Positions 25,242 to 33,184 of a DNA stretch of 64,000 nt are shown here, one piece after another. Numbering within the stretch: the first letter of the stretch is position 1; every line of letters starts with the position of its first letter. This stretch comes from Asticcacaulis excentricus CB 48 (GTDB lineage: Bacteria; Pseudomonadota; Alphaproteobacteria; Caulobacterales; Caulobacteraceae): contig NC_014818.1 of NCBI RefSeq assembly GCF_000175215.2, forward strand, positions 124,001-188,000. Direction: 5' to 3'. The position numbers and the translations under genes are program-made. A model generated the notes under the pieces. That model saw nothing but the letters and a program-made list of their open reading frames with translations, was not told the DNA's origin and made no database searches.

Positions 25242-27608
25242 ATGACCCGATCGACGCGCCGCGAAACCCTCGGTGGACTTCTGGCCCTCAGCACCCTGCC
25301 TCTACTGGCCGCGCAGGCTCGCGCACAGGGCCCGACGGCGTCGACAAGGGTGCTGAGTTTCAATGCGCCTGCGGCGCGCTGGATGGAGGCCTTGCCGGTC
25401 GGAAATGGGCGTCTGGGGGCTATGGTTTATGGCGGCGTCAGGAGCGAACGGCTGCAACTGAATCATATCGAGCTGTGGTCTGGCCGCACGGTCGAGGACA
25501 ACCCCAAGACCACGCGTGCCGCGCTGCCCAAGGTTCGCGAACTGCTGTTTGCCGATAAGCGCGCCGAGGCAAACCGTCTGGCGCAGGACGACATGATGGC
25601 CCCGATGAACGAGGTCGATTACGGCTCGTATCAAATGCTGGGCGACCTGCGGCTGGAGATGGGCCATGAGGAGGCCGTCAGCGACTATAGCCGCGAACTG
25701 GATATGGCGACGGGGCAGGTGACGGTGCGCTACCGCATCGGCAAGGCCACCTACAGCCGGACCGTTCTGGCCTCGGCCCCCGATCAGTGTCTGGCCGTGC
25801 GGATCGAAACCAGTGCCCCGGAAGGCCTTTCCCTGAAGGCGACGCTGAAGCGCGACCGTGATGTGGCCTTTGACTGGCAGGGTCAGGTGCTGAAAATGTC
25901 GGGTCAGCCGCAGCCCTTCGGTGTGCACTACTGCGCCTATCTGGCCTGCCGCAGTGAAGGTGGCAGTGTCGCACCTGACGGCCACGGTTTCCGCGTGTCC
26001 GGCGCGCGGGCGGTCGTCCTCAACCTGACCGGGGCTACCGACCTGTTGGCTCCCGAACCGGAAAAGGTGGCGCAGGCCGCGCAGGCCAAACTCGTCGCCC
26101 GGTCGTGGCAGGCTCTCGCCCGTGATCAGGAACGCGATCACCGCGCCCTGTTTGAACGGGTGGAGCTGACGCTGGCATCTGCGGGTGTGCCGCGTCTGGC
26201 GTCTGAGCGACTGGCGGCGGCGTCAGACGCGGCCGAAATGGCGCTGATCGAGACCTATTTCAACTTCGGACGTTACCTGTTGATTGGTTCCAACCGTCCG
26301 GGCTCCCTGCCGCCCAATCTTCAGGGTCTGTGGGCCGATGGTTTTGCGCCGCCGTGGAGCGCCGACTATCACATCAATATCAATATCCAGATGAACTACT
26401 GGCCGGCCGAGGTGTGCGGCCTTTCCGAACTGCACGAGAGCCTGTTCGACTATGTGGATCGCCTGATGCCCTATGCGCGGCAGACGGCACAGATCGCCTA
26501 TGGCTGCCGTGGGGCGGTGGCTCACTATACGACCAATCCGTGGGGGCACACCGCGCTGGATGGCAAGGTGCAGTGGGGGTTGTGGCCCGAAGGGCTGGCC
26601 TGGCTAACCCTGCATTACTGGGAGCATTATCTCTATACGGGCGATCTCGAATTCCTGAAGACGCGCGCCTTGCCTGTGTTCCGGGCCTGCGCCGAGTTTA
26701 CGCTCGACTACCTCGTCGAAGACCCTCGCACCGGCAAGCTCGTTTCGGGTCCGGCCAGTTCGCCGGAAAATAGCTATGTGATGGACAATGGCGAGGTGGG
26801 CTATGTCGATATGGGCTGTGCCATGTCGCAATCCATGGCCTTTACCGTCCTGACCCTGACGCAGAAGGCCACTGAGGCCCTGTCGGTTGAGCCTGAACTG
26901 CGCGAGGCCTGTGCGGCGGCGCTGGCGCGACTGGACCGGCTGAAGATCGGGCCGGACGGGCGCGTTCAGGAATGGAGCGAGCCGCTGAAAGAGGCGGAAC
27001 CTGGTCACCGCCATATCTCGCACCTTTTCGGCCTCTATCCCGGCATTGAGATCGACGCCCACGACACGCCTGATCTGGCCGATGCGGCACGGCGCACCCT
27101 GGGTGAGCGCTTGCGTCACGGCGGTGGCCACACCGGCTGGAGCGCCGCGTGGCTGACTATGTTCCGGGCGCGTCTGGGTGAGGGCGATGAGGCGCTAGCC
27201 ATGTTGCGCAAGCTGTTCCGCCAGTCCACAGGGGCCAACTTCTTCGACACCCACCCCTACACGCCGGAGCCGATTTTCCAGATCGATGGCAATCTTGGGG
27301 CGACGGCTGCCATCGCCGAAATGCTGGTGCAAAGCCATAGTGGCATCTTGCGGCTGCTGCCCGCCCTGCCGAAGTCATGGGCGAACGGGCGCGTGCGCGG
27401 CCTGCGGGCGCGCGGCGGTCTAATCGTCGATCTGGAGTGGGCAAACGGTCAGTTGACCCATTGTGTTGTGAAGGCCTCGCGCAAGGCGCGCTACCGGCTT
27501 CTGCCGCCGCCGGGGCAGGAGGGGCTCAAAGCGCTCAGCGCGGGCGAGGAGGCGCTGAACTGGGGCAAGCCGGTCGAATTACAGGCCGGACGGACCTATG
27601 CGCTCTGA
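25242..27608 (+). CDS. GH95 alpha-L-fucosidase
   Basis: A 788-residue enzyme with a Tat-type signal (STRRETLGGLLAL, ending AQARAQ). GH95 landmarks are RWMEALPVGNGRLGAMVYGG, LQLNHIELWSG, GSLPPNLQGLWADGF, the active-site asparagines in NINIQMNYWPAE near residue 380, the SGPASSPENSY glutamate near 508 and the HTGWSAAWLTMFRARLG segment. The family contains inverting alpha-1,2-L-fucosidases and alpha-L-galactosidases; alpha-1,2-fucose on galactose is exactly the cap of fucosylated xyloglucan. An AAGGA ribosome site precedes ATG 25242, 8 bases after the halogenase stop. The first GntR gene starts 184 bases downstream with no terminator seen between them, so the three may form one transcript. Confidence 0.94.
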   Translation: MTRSTRRETLGGLLALSTLPLLAAQARAQGPTASTRVLSFNAPAARWMEALPVGNGRLGAMVYGGVRSERLQLNHIELWSGRTVEDNPKTTRAALPKVRELLFADKRAEANRLAQDDMMAPMNEVDYGSYQMLGDLRLEMGHEEAVSDYSRELDMATGQVTVRYRIGKATYSRTVLASAPDQCLAVRIETSAPEGLSLKATLKRDRDVAFDWQGQVLKMSGQPQPFGVHYCAYLACRSEGGSVAPDGHGFRVSGARAVVLNLTGATDLLAPEPEKVAQAAQAKLVARSWQALARDQERDHRALFERVELTLASAGVPRLASERLAAASDAAEMALIETYFNFGRYLLIGSNRPGSLPPNLQGLWADGFAPPWSADYHININIQMNYWPAEVCGLSELHESLFDYVDRLMPYARQTAQIAYGCRGAVAHYTTNPWGHTALDGKVQWGLWPEGLAWLTLHYWEHYLYTGDLEFLKTRALPVFRACAEFTLDYLVEDPRTGKLVSGPASSPENSYVMDNGEVGYVDMGCAMSQSMAFTVLTLTQKATEALSVEPELREACAAALARLDRLKIGPDGRVQEWSEPLKEAEPGHRHISHLFGLYPGIEIDAHDTPDLADAARRTLGERLRHGGGHTGWSAAWLTMFRARLGEGDEALAMLRKLFRQSTGANFFDTHPYTPEPIFQIDGNLGATAAIAEMLVQSHSGILRLLPALPKSWANGRVRGLRARGGLIVDLEWANGQLTHCVVKASRKARYRLLPPPGQEGLKALSAGEEALNWGKPVELQAGRTYAL

Positions 27609-27792
27609 ATTTTTGTTTTGTCGCGATGTTTTTGTCGAAAAACGCGCTCATTTTTCGAGCGATCGCTCACGGTGTGGTGCGAGCGAGGCCAGGTCGGCGG
27701 GCAGAGGATCCGATCAAATGCGCGCGGGCGCATTGACCCGACGGTCAAGTGCGGGCTATCCAAGACGTTCAACAGCCGTGCGGCGGAACGTG

Positions 27793-28554
27793 ATGTCAAA
27801 CGAAGAGATGGCCTCGGAGGAGCTACGCACACAGCGCGATCTGCGGGCGTATCAGATTATTGGGCAATCCCTGCTGCAACGCATCCGCTCCGGTGAGTTT
27901 CATGCCACGGGTAAGCTGCCTACCGAGCGCGAACTGGCCGAGGTCTATAGCGTCGGCCGCGCGGTCATCCGCGATGCGCTGGTTATGCTCGAAGTCAAGG
28001 GGCTCGTGCAGTCGCGTCAGGGGTCGGGCATCTACATTACCAAAACTGCCTATGCTGAGGGTTGGCCTGAGCGCAACGAGGAGTTTGCCGACCGACCTTT
28101 GAGCGAAGCCCCCGCGCCGAAATGGCTCGACATCCTGCACGCTCAGCAATGCCTTGAAAGCCATATTGCCAAGCAGGCGGCGCTGGCGGGTGCCGATGGC
28201 CTGTGGCTGGAGGATCTGATTGAGCGCTTGCGTCTGACGGCCTCTGCGGCGGAACTATACCGCCTTGACGGGCAATGGCACAGCGCTCTGGCGCAGGCGT
28301 CACGCAATACAGAACTGATGTGGCTGTCGCAACAGATGTGGGAACGCCGGGCTCAGGCTTCGGCGGCGCATCTGCCGAACGACTCACCCCCTTTCCTGGC
28401 CCTGCGTAATCTATGCGCTGGCGACCACAAACGGACGTTGGATGCGGTCAGAAAAGGCGATAGCGACCGCGCCTATTACGCCATGTGGCACCACTTCGAG
28501 AACCTAAAGACCTTGTACAAGTCCGAAACCATCGCGCTGAGCGTGCCGTCCTGA
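27793..28554 (+). CDS. GntR-family regulator, FCD type (copy 1)
   Basis: A 253-residue transcription factor. Residues about 15-75 form the winged helix (LRAYQIIGQSLLQRIRSGEF, KLPTERELAEVYSVGRAVIRDALVMLE, LVQSRQGSGIYI) and the rest is an all-helical FCD-like effector domain. I chose ATG 27793 by comparison with copy 2; the open frame continues far upstream without family similarity and the ribosome site is weak. The FCD branch includes regulators of uronate and sugar-acid use. The recognition helix (TERELAEVYSVGRAVIRDAL) is almost the same as in copy 2, so both should bind the same palindrome. No copy of the palindrome lies directly upstream, so expression probably comes with the GH95 transcript. 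Confidence 0.9.
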   Translation: MSNEEMASEELRTQRDLRAYQIIGQSLLQRIRSGEFHATGKLPTERELAEVYSVGRAVIRDALVMLEVKGLVQSRQGSGIYITKTAYAEGWPERNEEFADRPLSEAPAPKWLDILHAQQCLESHIAKQAALAGADGLWLEDLIERLRLTASAAELYRLDGQWHSALAQASRNTELMWLSQQMWERRAQASAAHLPNDSPPFLALRNLCAGDHKRTLDAVRKGDSDRAYYAMWHHFENLKTLYKSETIALSVPS

Positions 28555-28653
28555 CCGTATTGGCCGCTCAATCCCGGTGAACGGTCATGGCTGAGTCACA
28601 AACCTGTAAAGCTTTTTTCGCTGTCTATGGGGCCGTAACCCCAAAATTAGATA

Positions 28654-28665
28654 TTGGTTGGCCAA
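28654..28665 (+). promoter_or_regulatory. GntR-type operator upstream of GntR copy 2
   Basis: ATATTGGTTGGCCAATA holds the same 12-base core as the GH51 site. It lies 73 bases before the ATG of GntR copy 2, suggesting autoregulation. Confidence 0.68.
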
Positions 28666-28737
28666 TAAAAAGTGTATGGTCTGAATGGCGGGCGCAACAC
28701 CCGCACTGCGGCAGACCGCAAGAATTTGAGAGCCCTG

Positions 28738-29547
28738 ATGAACCCCAGAGTGGCATCCCGACACAGCCGTGAAGGTCTCACCGACGCAGAGCCGGCAGGC
28801 ACCGAGGAGACGTGGAGCGAGAAAGATCTTCGCGCTTATCAGGTGATCGGCAAATCACTTCTGGAGCGCATCCGTTCCGGCGAGTTCCGCAGTAGCGGCA
28901 AGCTGCCGACCGAGCGTGATCTGGCGGAAATCTATGGGGTGGGCCGCGCGGTCATCCGCGACGCCCTGGTCATGCTCGAAGTCAAGGGCGCGGTGCAGTC
29001 GCGTCAGGGCTCCGGCATCTACATCATGCCGCAGGCCTATGCGCACGGCGTTAATGTTGAAGCATCGGACGGTTTTTCTACAAGCGACCTGGCGGTAGCG
29101 CAGCTTAACCCCCAGCATCTGATTGACGCGCATCAATGGCTGGATTGTCAGATCGCGCGCATAACGGCGACGCGCCACAGTGAAGACGACATGGCGTCTA
29201 TGGAAAAGGCCTTGCAGATGCTGGTCAATACCAGTGCAGATGAGGAATACGAGCCGCGCAACCACCAATTCCATCGGCAGATCGCGCAGGCCACGCACAA
29301 TTACGAATTTGTCTTCATGTCGGAACAGGCCTGGCAGCGGCGTCAGCAGAGCCCGGCGCTGCGCAATCTCAGCGTTCTCCTGTACGGTGACCGCTTCCGC
29401 AGCGTGGTGTTTGCCGACCATCAGCGCACGCTTGACTTCCTGCATCGCGGCGACGGAGACGGGGCCTTCTACTCGATGTGGCACCACTATGAGAATTTGA
29501 AAACGGCGCTGACCTTAAGCGAGTCTCTGCCGGCCATCCAGGGCTAA
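28738..29547 (+). CDS. GntR-family regulator, FCD type (copy 2)
   Basis: A 269-residue paralogue of the preceding gene. The winged helix reads LRAYQVIGKSLLERIRSGEF, KLPTERDLAEIYGVGRAVIRDALVMLE, VQSRQGSGIYI, and the C-terminal helical domain ends DFLHRGDGDGAFYSMWHHYENLKTAL. ATG 28738 is the first ATG; a GTG at 28672 just past the operator is an alternative. It has its own likely promoter with a near-perfect palindrome at 28654. A third, decayed copy resembling this gene lies at 32884. Differences between copies 1 and 2 are mostly in the effector domain, which suggests they answer to different inducers while sharing operators. The inducer is unknown; a sugar acid or oligosaccharide product is a reasonable guess for the family. 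Confidence 0.92.
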   Translation: MNPRVASRHSREGLTDAEPAGTEETWSEKDLRAYQVIGKSLLERIRSGEFRSSGKLPTERDLAEIYGVGRAVIRDALVMLEVKGAVQSRQGSGIYIMPQAYAHGVNVEASDGFSTSDLAVAQLNPQHLIDAHQWLDCQIARITATRHSEDDMASMEKALQMLVNTSADEEYEPRNHQFHRQIAQATHNYEFVFMSEQAWQRRQQSPALRNLSVLLYGDRFRSVVFADHQRTLDFLHRGDGDGAFYSMWHHYENLKTALTLSESLPAIQG

Positions 29548-29552
29548 AGCAT

Positions 29553-29590
29553 TCGTCGGCTCAATTGAGCCGACGAGGGCTCTGATTTTT
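29553..29590 (+). terminator. Terminator after GntR copy 2
   Basis: A perfect 24-base palindrome (12 + 12) runs from TCGTCGGCTC to GAGCCGACGA, followed by a short gap and a run of six T. Confidence 0.72.
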
Positions 29591-29697
29591 TGTGACGCCT
29601 TATCTTTTTGTCCGAGAAGTGGTGTCCACTTTTTGCCATTTCGCTCCAAGGCGAGATCAGAGCGTCCACACACAATTTCCGCAGATGCCAGATGACT

Positions 29698-29748
29698 GAC
29701 GCCGGGGCTGAGAGAGCGATACGCACTCTGTTTCGCAGCCCCGGCGTC
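29698..29748. repeat. 13-bp inverted repeat between GntR copy 2 and receptor 3
   Basis: GACGCCGGGGCTG at 29698-29710 is exactly complementary to CAGCCCCGGCGTC at 29736-29748, with a 25-base loop. It stands about 60 bases beyond the stop codon of receptor 3 on the minus strand and could be the end of that transcript, although no T-run follows. Confidence 0.5.
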
Positions 29749-29811
29749 TGACCGGCAAGGACCTGGGGAGGAGGATAACAAAAGGCCCTGGCCGGTCATT
29801 CGGTACTCGAT

Positions 29812-32490
29812 TTACAGTTTATACTGGAACGACAGGTAATAGCTGGGGCCGGTAACGGCGGTCATTTGCCAGATATTGTCCGTCTTATAGTAGGCTTCCT
29901 CTGTCTCGCCTGTGATGTTCTGGGCCCCGAACGACAGGCTCAGTTGGGGGTTGATCGTATAGCCCAGCACCACATCAATCTGAGTACGATCCTTCACAAT
30001 GTGGGTTTCACGTGCAAAGAAGCTATCTGCAGAGTTCTGGAGGTATTCTGAGCGGTAGTTGGCCGACACCCGCGCGCTGAAGACCGAGTTTTCCCAGTAC
30101 CCTGTCAGGTTGGCGGTGTTCTCGGAGAGGTTACGCAACTGGAACTTGGCGGTCTTGTCCTGTGTCACGTGCGTGTAGTTGGCAATCACACCGAACCCGT
30201 TGACAGGTAGCAAGGCATCGAGCGACTGCTGCCAGTTCAGTTCATAGCCCTTGATCATGTTCTTTGAGGGATCGTTGGCCTTAACGGTGATGTCATAGAT
30301 GGCATTGTTGGTGCCGACACAGTCCGTGCCGTTGTCGCTAAGAGCGACGCCTTCAAAGCTGGCCGGACAGACGAAGGTGTCGTATGTGCCGTTTTTAACC
30401 TCTTTGCTGAAGGCGGCGAAGCTCAGCGCATTGCCCTTCCCGTAATACCATTCCACACCGAGGTCGAGCTGATTGGCCGTGAGGGGCTTCAGTTTGGATT
30501 CCCCAAGGGCGATGGTGTAGGTTGTTATGCCGCCGGACACGGACGAATTAATGGTCGTGGCCAGGCTGGTGTTCGAGTCAAGGATCGGGCGCACAAGCAC
30601 CTTGGCCGCTGAGGCGCGGACCAGAAGGTTCGGGCTCAGGTCGAACACTAAGTTGGCCGATGGCAGAACGTTATTATAGTCGTTGCTTGACGAATAGGTG
30701 CCTGCGGCGATGCGCACGTCGGCGCTGGAATTGGGGTTCGGTGTCGTCAGATAGCCGTCAACGGTCTGTTTCGTCGCCTCAGAGCGGACGCCGACATTCC
30801 CACGGAATGGCACGCTGAAAATCTCACCCTTCAGGTCAGCCAGAAAATAGACCGCCTTGATTTCACGACCGAGGCCGTAGGTGGCTTCGGGGGCGAATTG
30901 CAGCGGTATGGTAACGCCTTCCTTGGCTAACATCTGACGATAGCCGTCGATATCGGGCACCACCCAGCCGCTCTGGAAGCTGCCCTGGCCGTCGAGGAAA
31001 TCGGTCACGGCGTTTGCCGTGGTCATCGCGGGTGTGAAAGCTGCGGTGGGGTAGTAGCCCAGCACCAGTCGGTCACGCCGGTGTCGCAGACGGTTGAAGT
31101 TCTCCTTCTTGTACTTGAGACCAAAGCTCACCGATTGCAGCGCGCCCTGATCGACCCAGTATTTGGCATCAAGCTGGCCGGAGGTTTCGTCGGTGTCGTT
31201 GTGCGTCAGACCGCCGTTGGGGTATTCATTGCGGGTAAGCTTGGAATAGGCATAGGCGGACGGATCGGAGAGGTTGACCGAAGGCGTGAAAGTGACGTTC
31301 GACGGGTCGGACATGTCAAGCGTTGCCGAAGGGATGGCAATGGCCAGAATGGCCGCTTCTTCGGTCAGGTAGGACTTGCCTTCGGTGTAGTTCAGCACCC
31401 CTTTTATGGTTAGCTTCTCGATACCGGTATATTTGAAATCGGCGGTGTAGGCGGACGAGGTCAGATCGCGCGTTTCAAGCTGGCGGTTGTTCTCCATAGA
31501 GAAGTTGTTGGCCACGATCTTCGTCGCCAGACCGTCTTTTACCTCATTGACCTTGATGGTGCCGAGGCCGCCAAACAGGAAAACCTGCTGATTGACGTCA
31601 TAGGTGGTATAGTCGTGCGAATAGACGGCGGTGAAACCGATGTCGGTGTTCGCGTTCGGCTTGTACTGCACGGCCGCATTGATCTGAGCGCGTTCGGTTT
31701 CACGATCGATCCGACGATAGCGGGGCCGGCGTGGCACCGTGGCGCCCGCAGGCACGGCCACGGACCCGGCCGCGAAGGTGTTGCTGGCGGTTGTGGTGTA
31801 CCAGCGATCCATGAAGCTGTAGTCGGCGCGGTCGGTCAGCTTCTGATAGCCCCCGCCTACAAAGACGCCAAGCTTGCCGTCCATAAACTGATCGGCGTAG
31901 GTAAAGCTGAGTTTCGGCGTCATGTCACCATCGGCCAGCGTCGCTTTCTGGGCCTTGGCGGCAAAGACGAGCTTACGTCCTTTGAGGTTTAGCGGACGGA
32001 CCGTGTCGATATTCACTGTACCGGCAAGACCCCCGGCATCCATGTCAGCGGTCGGGGACTTGATGACCTGAATCCCCGAAGCCAGTTCCGTCTGGATGAC
32101 GTCATAACGGAAGCCGTCGGTGAAATTGGCGGTCTTGAAGGTCTGGCCATTGACGGTCGTGTAGGCATATTGGGGCCCAAGACCCCGTACGCTGATCGTC
32201 GCGCCGCGTCCGTTCACATTGCCAATCTGCACGCCCGGAATGCGCTGGATGGCTTCGGCGATGTTTTCGGAGGGAAACTTGCCAATGTCTTCAGCCGAGA
32301 TGCCATCTGACACGCGGATGTCGTTTTTCTTTGTCTTTAGCGCGTCAGCAAGGCTCTTTTTGAACCCCACGACGACCACTTCCTGAACCTTATCGGCCGG
32401 TGCCGGCTCAGCCGTCTGAGCCAAAGCCGATGACCCCAGTAGGCCACCCGCCAACGCGGTGCTCAACAGAGCAAAATGTTTGAATGCCAT
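29812..32490 (-). CDS. TonB-dependent receptor 3
   Basis: An 892-residue outer-membrane receptor of a different branch from receptors 1 and 2. Signal peptide ALAGGLLGSSALAQ, TonB-box-like VQEVVVVGFKKS, plug with IGKFPSENIAEAIQRIPGVQI and ISVRGLGPQYAYTTVNGQ, and a barrel ending YLSFQYKL. The plug resembles receptors for plant oligosaccharides in Caulobacter and Xanthomonas, which is a family-level impression only. I prefer ATG 32490 (MAFKHFAL) over an upstream ATG at 32514, because AGGGG stands 8 bases before it and the signal peptide starts there. An operator at 32637-32648 overlaps the -35 of its presumed promoter. It is transcribed toward, and convergent with, the GntR genes. Confidence 0.95.
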   Translation of the reverse strand: MAFKHFALLSTALAGGLLGSSALAQTAEPAPADKVQEVVVVGFKKSLADALKTKKNDIRVSDGISAEDIGKFPSENIAEAIQRIPGVQIGNVNGRGATISVRGLGPQYAYTTVNGQTFKTANFTDGFRYDVIQTELASGIQVIKSPTADMDAGGLAGTVNIDTVRPLNLKGRKLVFAAKAQKATLADGDMTPKLSFTYADQFMDGKLGVFVGGGYQKLTDRADYSFMDRWYTTTASNTFAAGSVAVPAGATVPRRPRYRRIDRETERAQINAAVQYKPNANTDIGFTAVYSHDYTTYDVNQQVFLFGGLGTIKVNEVKDGLATKIVANNFSMENNRQLETRDLTSSAYTADFKYTGIEKLTIKGVLNYTEGKSYLTEEAAILAIAIPSATLDMSDPSNVTFTPSVNLSDPSAYAYSKLTRNEYPNGGLTHNDTDETSGQLDAKYWVDQGALQSVSFGLKYKKENFNRLRHRRDRLVLGYYPTAAFTPAMTTANAVTDFLDGQGSFQSGWVVPDIDGYRQMLAKEGVTIPLQFAPEATYGLGREIKAVYFLADLKGEIFSVPFRGNVGVRSEATKQTVDGYLTTPNPNSSADVRIAAGTYSSSNDYNNVLPSANLVFDLSPNLLVRASAAKVLVRPILDSNTSLATTINSSVSGGITTYTIALGESKLKPLTANQLDLGVEWYYGKGNALSFAAFSKEVKNGTYDTFVCPASFEGVALSDNGTDCVGTNNAIYDITVKANDPSKNMIKGYELNWQQSLDALLPVNGFGVIANYTHVTQDKTAKFQLRNLSENTANLTGYWENSVFSARVSANYRSEYLQNSADSFFARETHIVKDRTQIDVVLGYTINPQLSLSFGAQNITGETEEAYYKTDNIWQMTAVTGPSYYLSFQYKL

Positions 32491-32636
32491 ATTCAATCCC
32501 CTGAATTCGGACACAGTGGTGCATTGAGTGACGGGAGGTCACACCCAATACGGAAATTTGTGTGGATGCCCGGACGCTCTGACGTAGTGGCGTTTGCCGG
32601 ATTTGCCTGGGCCGATAACGACTATGCGCTCAAAAA

Positions 32637-32648
32637 TTGGGCTGTCAA
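32637..32648 (-). promoter_or_regulatory. GntR-type operator overlapping the receptor-3 promoter
   Basis: On the minus strand it reads TTGACAGCCCAA within AATTGACAGCCCAATT. A 17-base spacer then separates TTGACA from ATAGTC, the same layout as the GH89 and receptor-2 promoters. Confidence 0.68.
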
Positions 32649-32862
32649 TTTAAAGTTCATAAAGCTACCATTTTTTGTAAGCCAATATATGGCAATTTTG
32701 ATATATAAAAATAGAGCCGGAATTAATATATTGAAAAAACATGATAAATTTCCAAGATTAGTGGAAAACCAATTCTTCTGCTGGCTGGAACTGTTGTAAT
32801 TTTGCCGCGTTAATCAGGTTACCGAAGCGTCATTTTGGTTCGGTGCTCGACTGCTGTTTATA

Positions 32863-32874
32863 TTGGTGTGCCAA
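32863..32874 (+). promoter_or_regulatory. Long GntR-type operator beside the GntR relic
   Basis: TTATATTGG-TGTG-CCAATATAA has perfect 9-bp arms, the best palindrome of the set; its 12-base core is TTGGTGTGCCAA. It lies directly before a decayed GntR gene and appears to be the surviving operator of that gene. Confidence 0.65.
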
Positions 32875-32883
32875 TATAAGGTG

Positions 32884-33016
32884 GCGTACGGTCACCGCTG
32901 CCGCAGCATGGTGGTTGCCGACTATTCAGCGCACGCTCGATATCCTGCATCGCGGCGACAGAGACGGGGCCTTCTCTTCAATGTGGCACCACTACGAAAA
33001 TCTGGCCCTGACCTAA
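32884..33016 (+). pseudogene. Relic of a third FCD-GntR regulator
   Basis: The nucleotide sequence closely follows the last part of GntR copy 2 (29386-29547): YGHRCRSMVVADY in one frame, then a one-base insertion near 32922, then LDILHRGDRDGAFSSMWHHYENLALT and a stop in another. Weaker similarity runs on to about 33043. The winged helix and most of the effector domain are gone, yet the palindromic operator lies only about 10 bases upstream. An internal deletion after gene duplication explains this best. It cannot encode a working regulator. Confidence 0.8.
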
Positions 33017-33110
33017 AGCGAGCCTTTGCCGGCAATTCAACGCTGAGCCTGGGGTTGCCAACAGGGCGTGCGACGGGCAAAAACTATGTTCGGAATTTTT
33101 TTGCTGGCCT

Positions 33111-33137
33111 TGTCGAATCCGTCCGCATTGGCGCGTC
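33111..33137 (+). promoter_or_regulatory. Candidate ECF42-type autoregulatory promoter
   Basis: TGTCGA at 33111-33116, a 17-base spacer and CGTC at 33134-33137 match the promoter described for ECF42 sigma factors (TGTCGA at -35, CG(A/T)C at -10). It lies 48 bases before the DGPF/YCII gene that precedes the sigma-factor gene. Confidence 0.6.
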
Positions 33138-33184
33138 AGTCAGCCGAAGACATATAGGTCTTCGTTCCAAGAAGGATACGCGCC

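Noticed and set aside
32674..32696. TTGTAAGCCAATATATGGCAA as another operator pair
   Set aside because: The spacing between TTG and CAA is 11 rather than 12 and the arms do not match well; this region is very AT-rich, so chance matches are expected.
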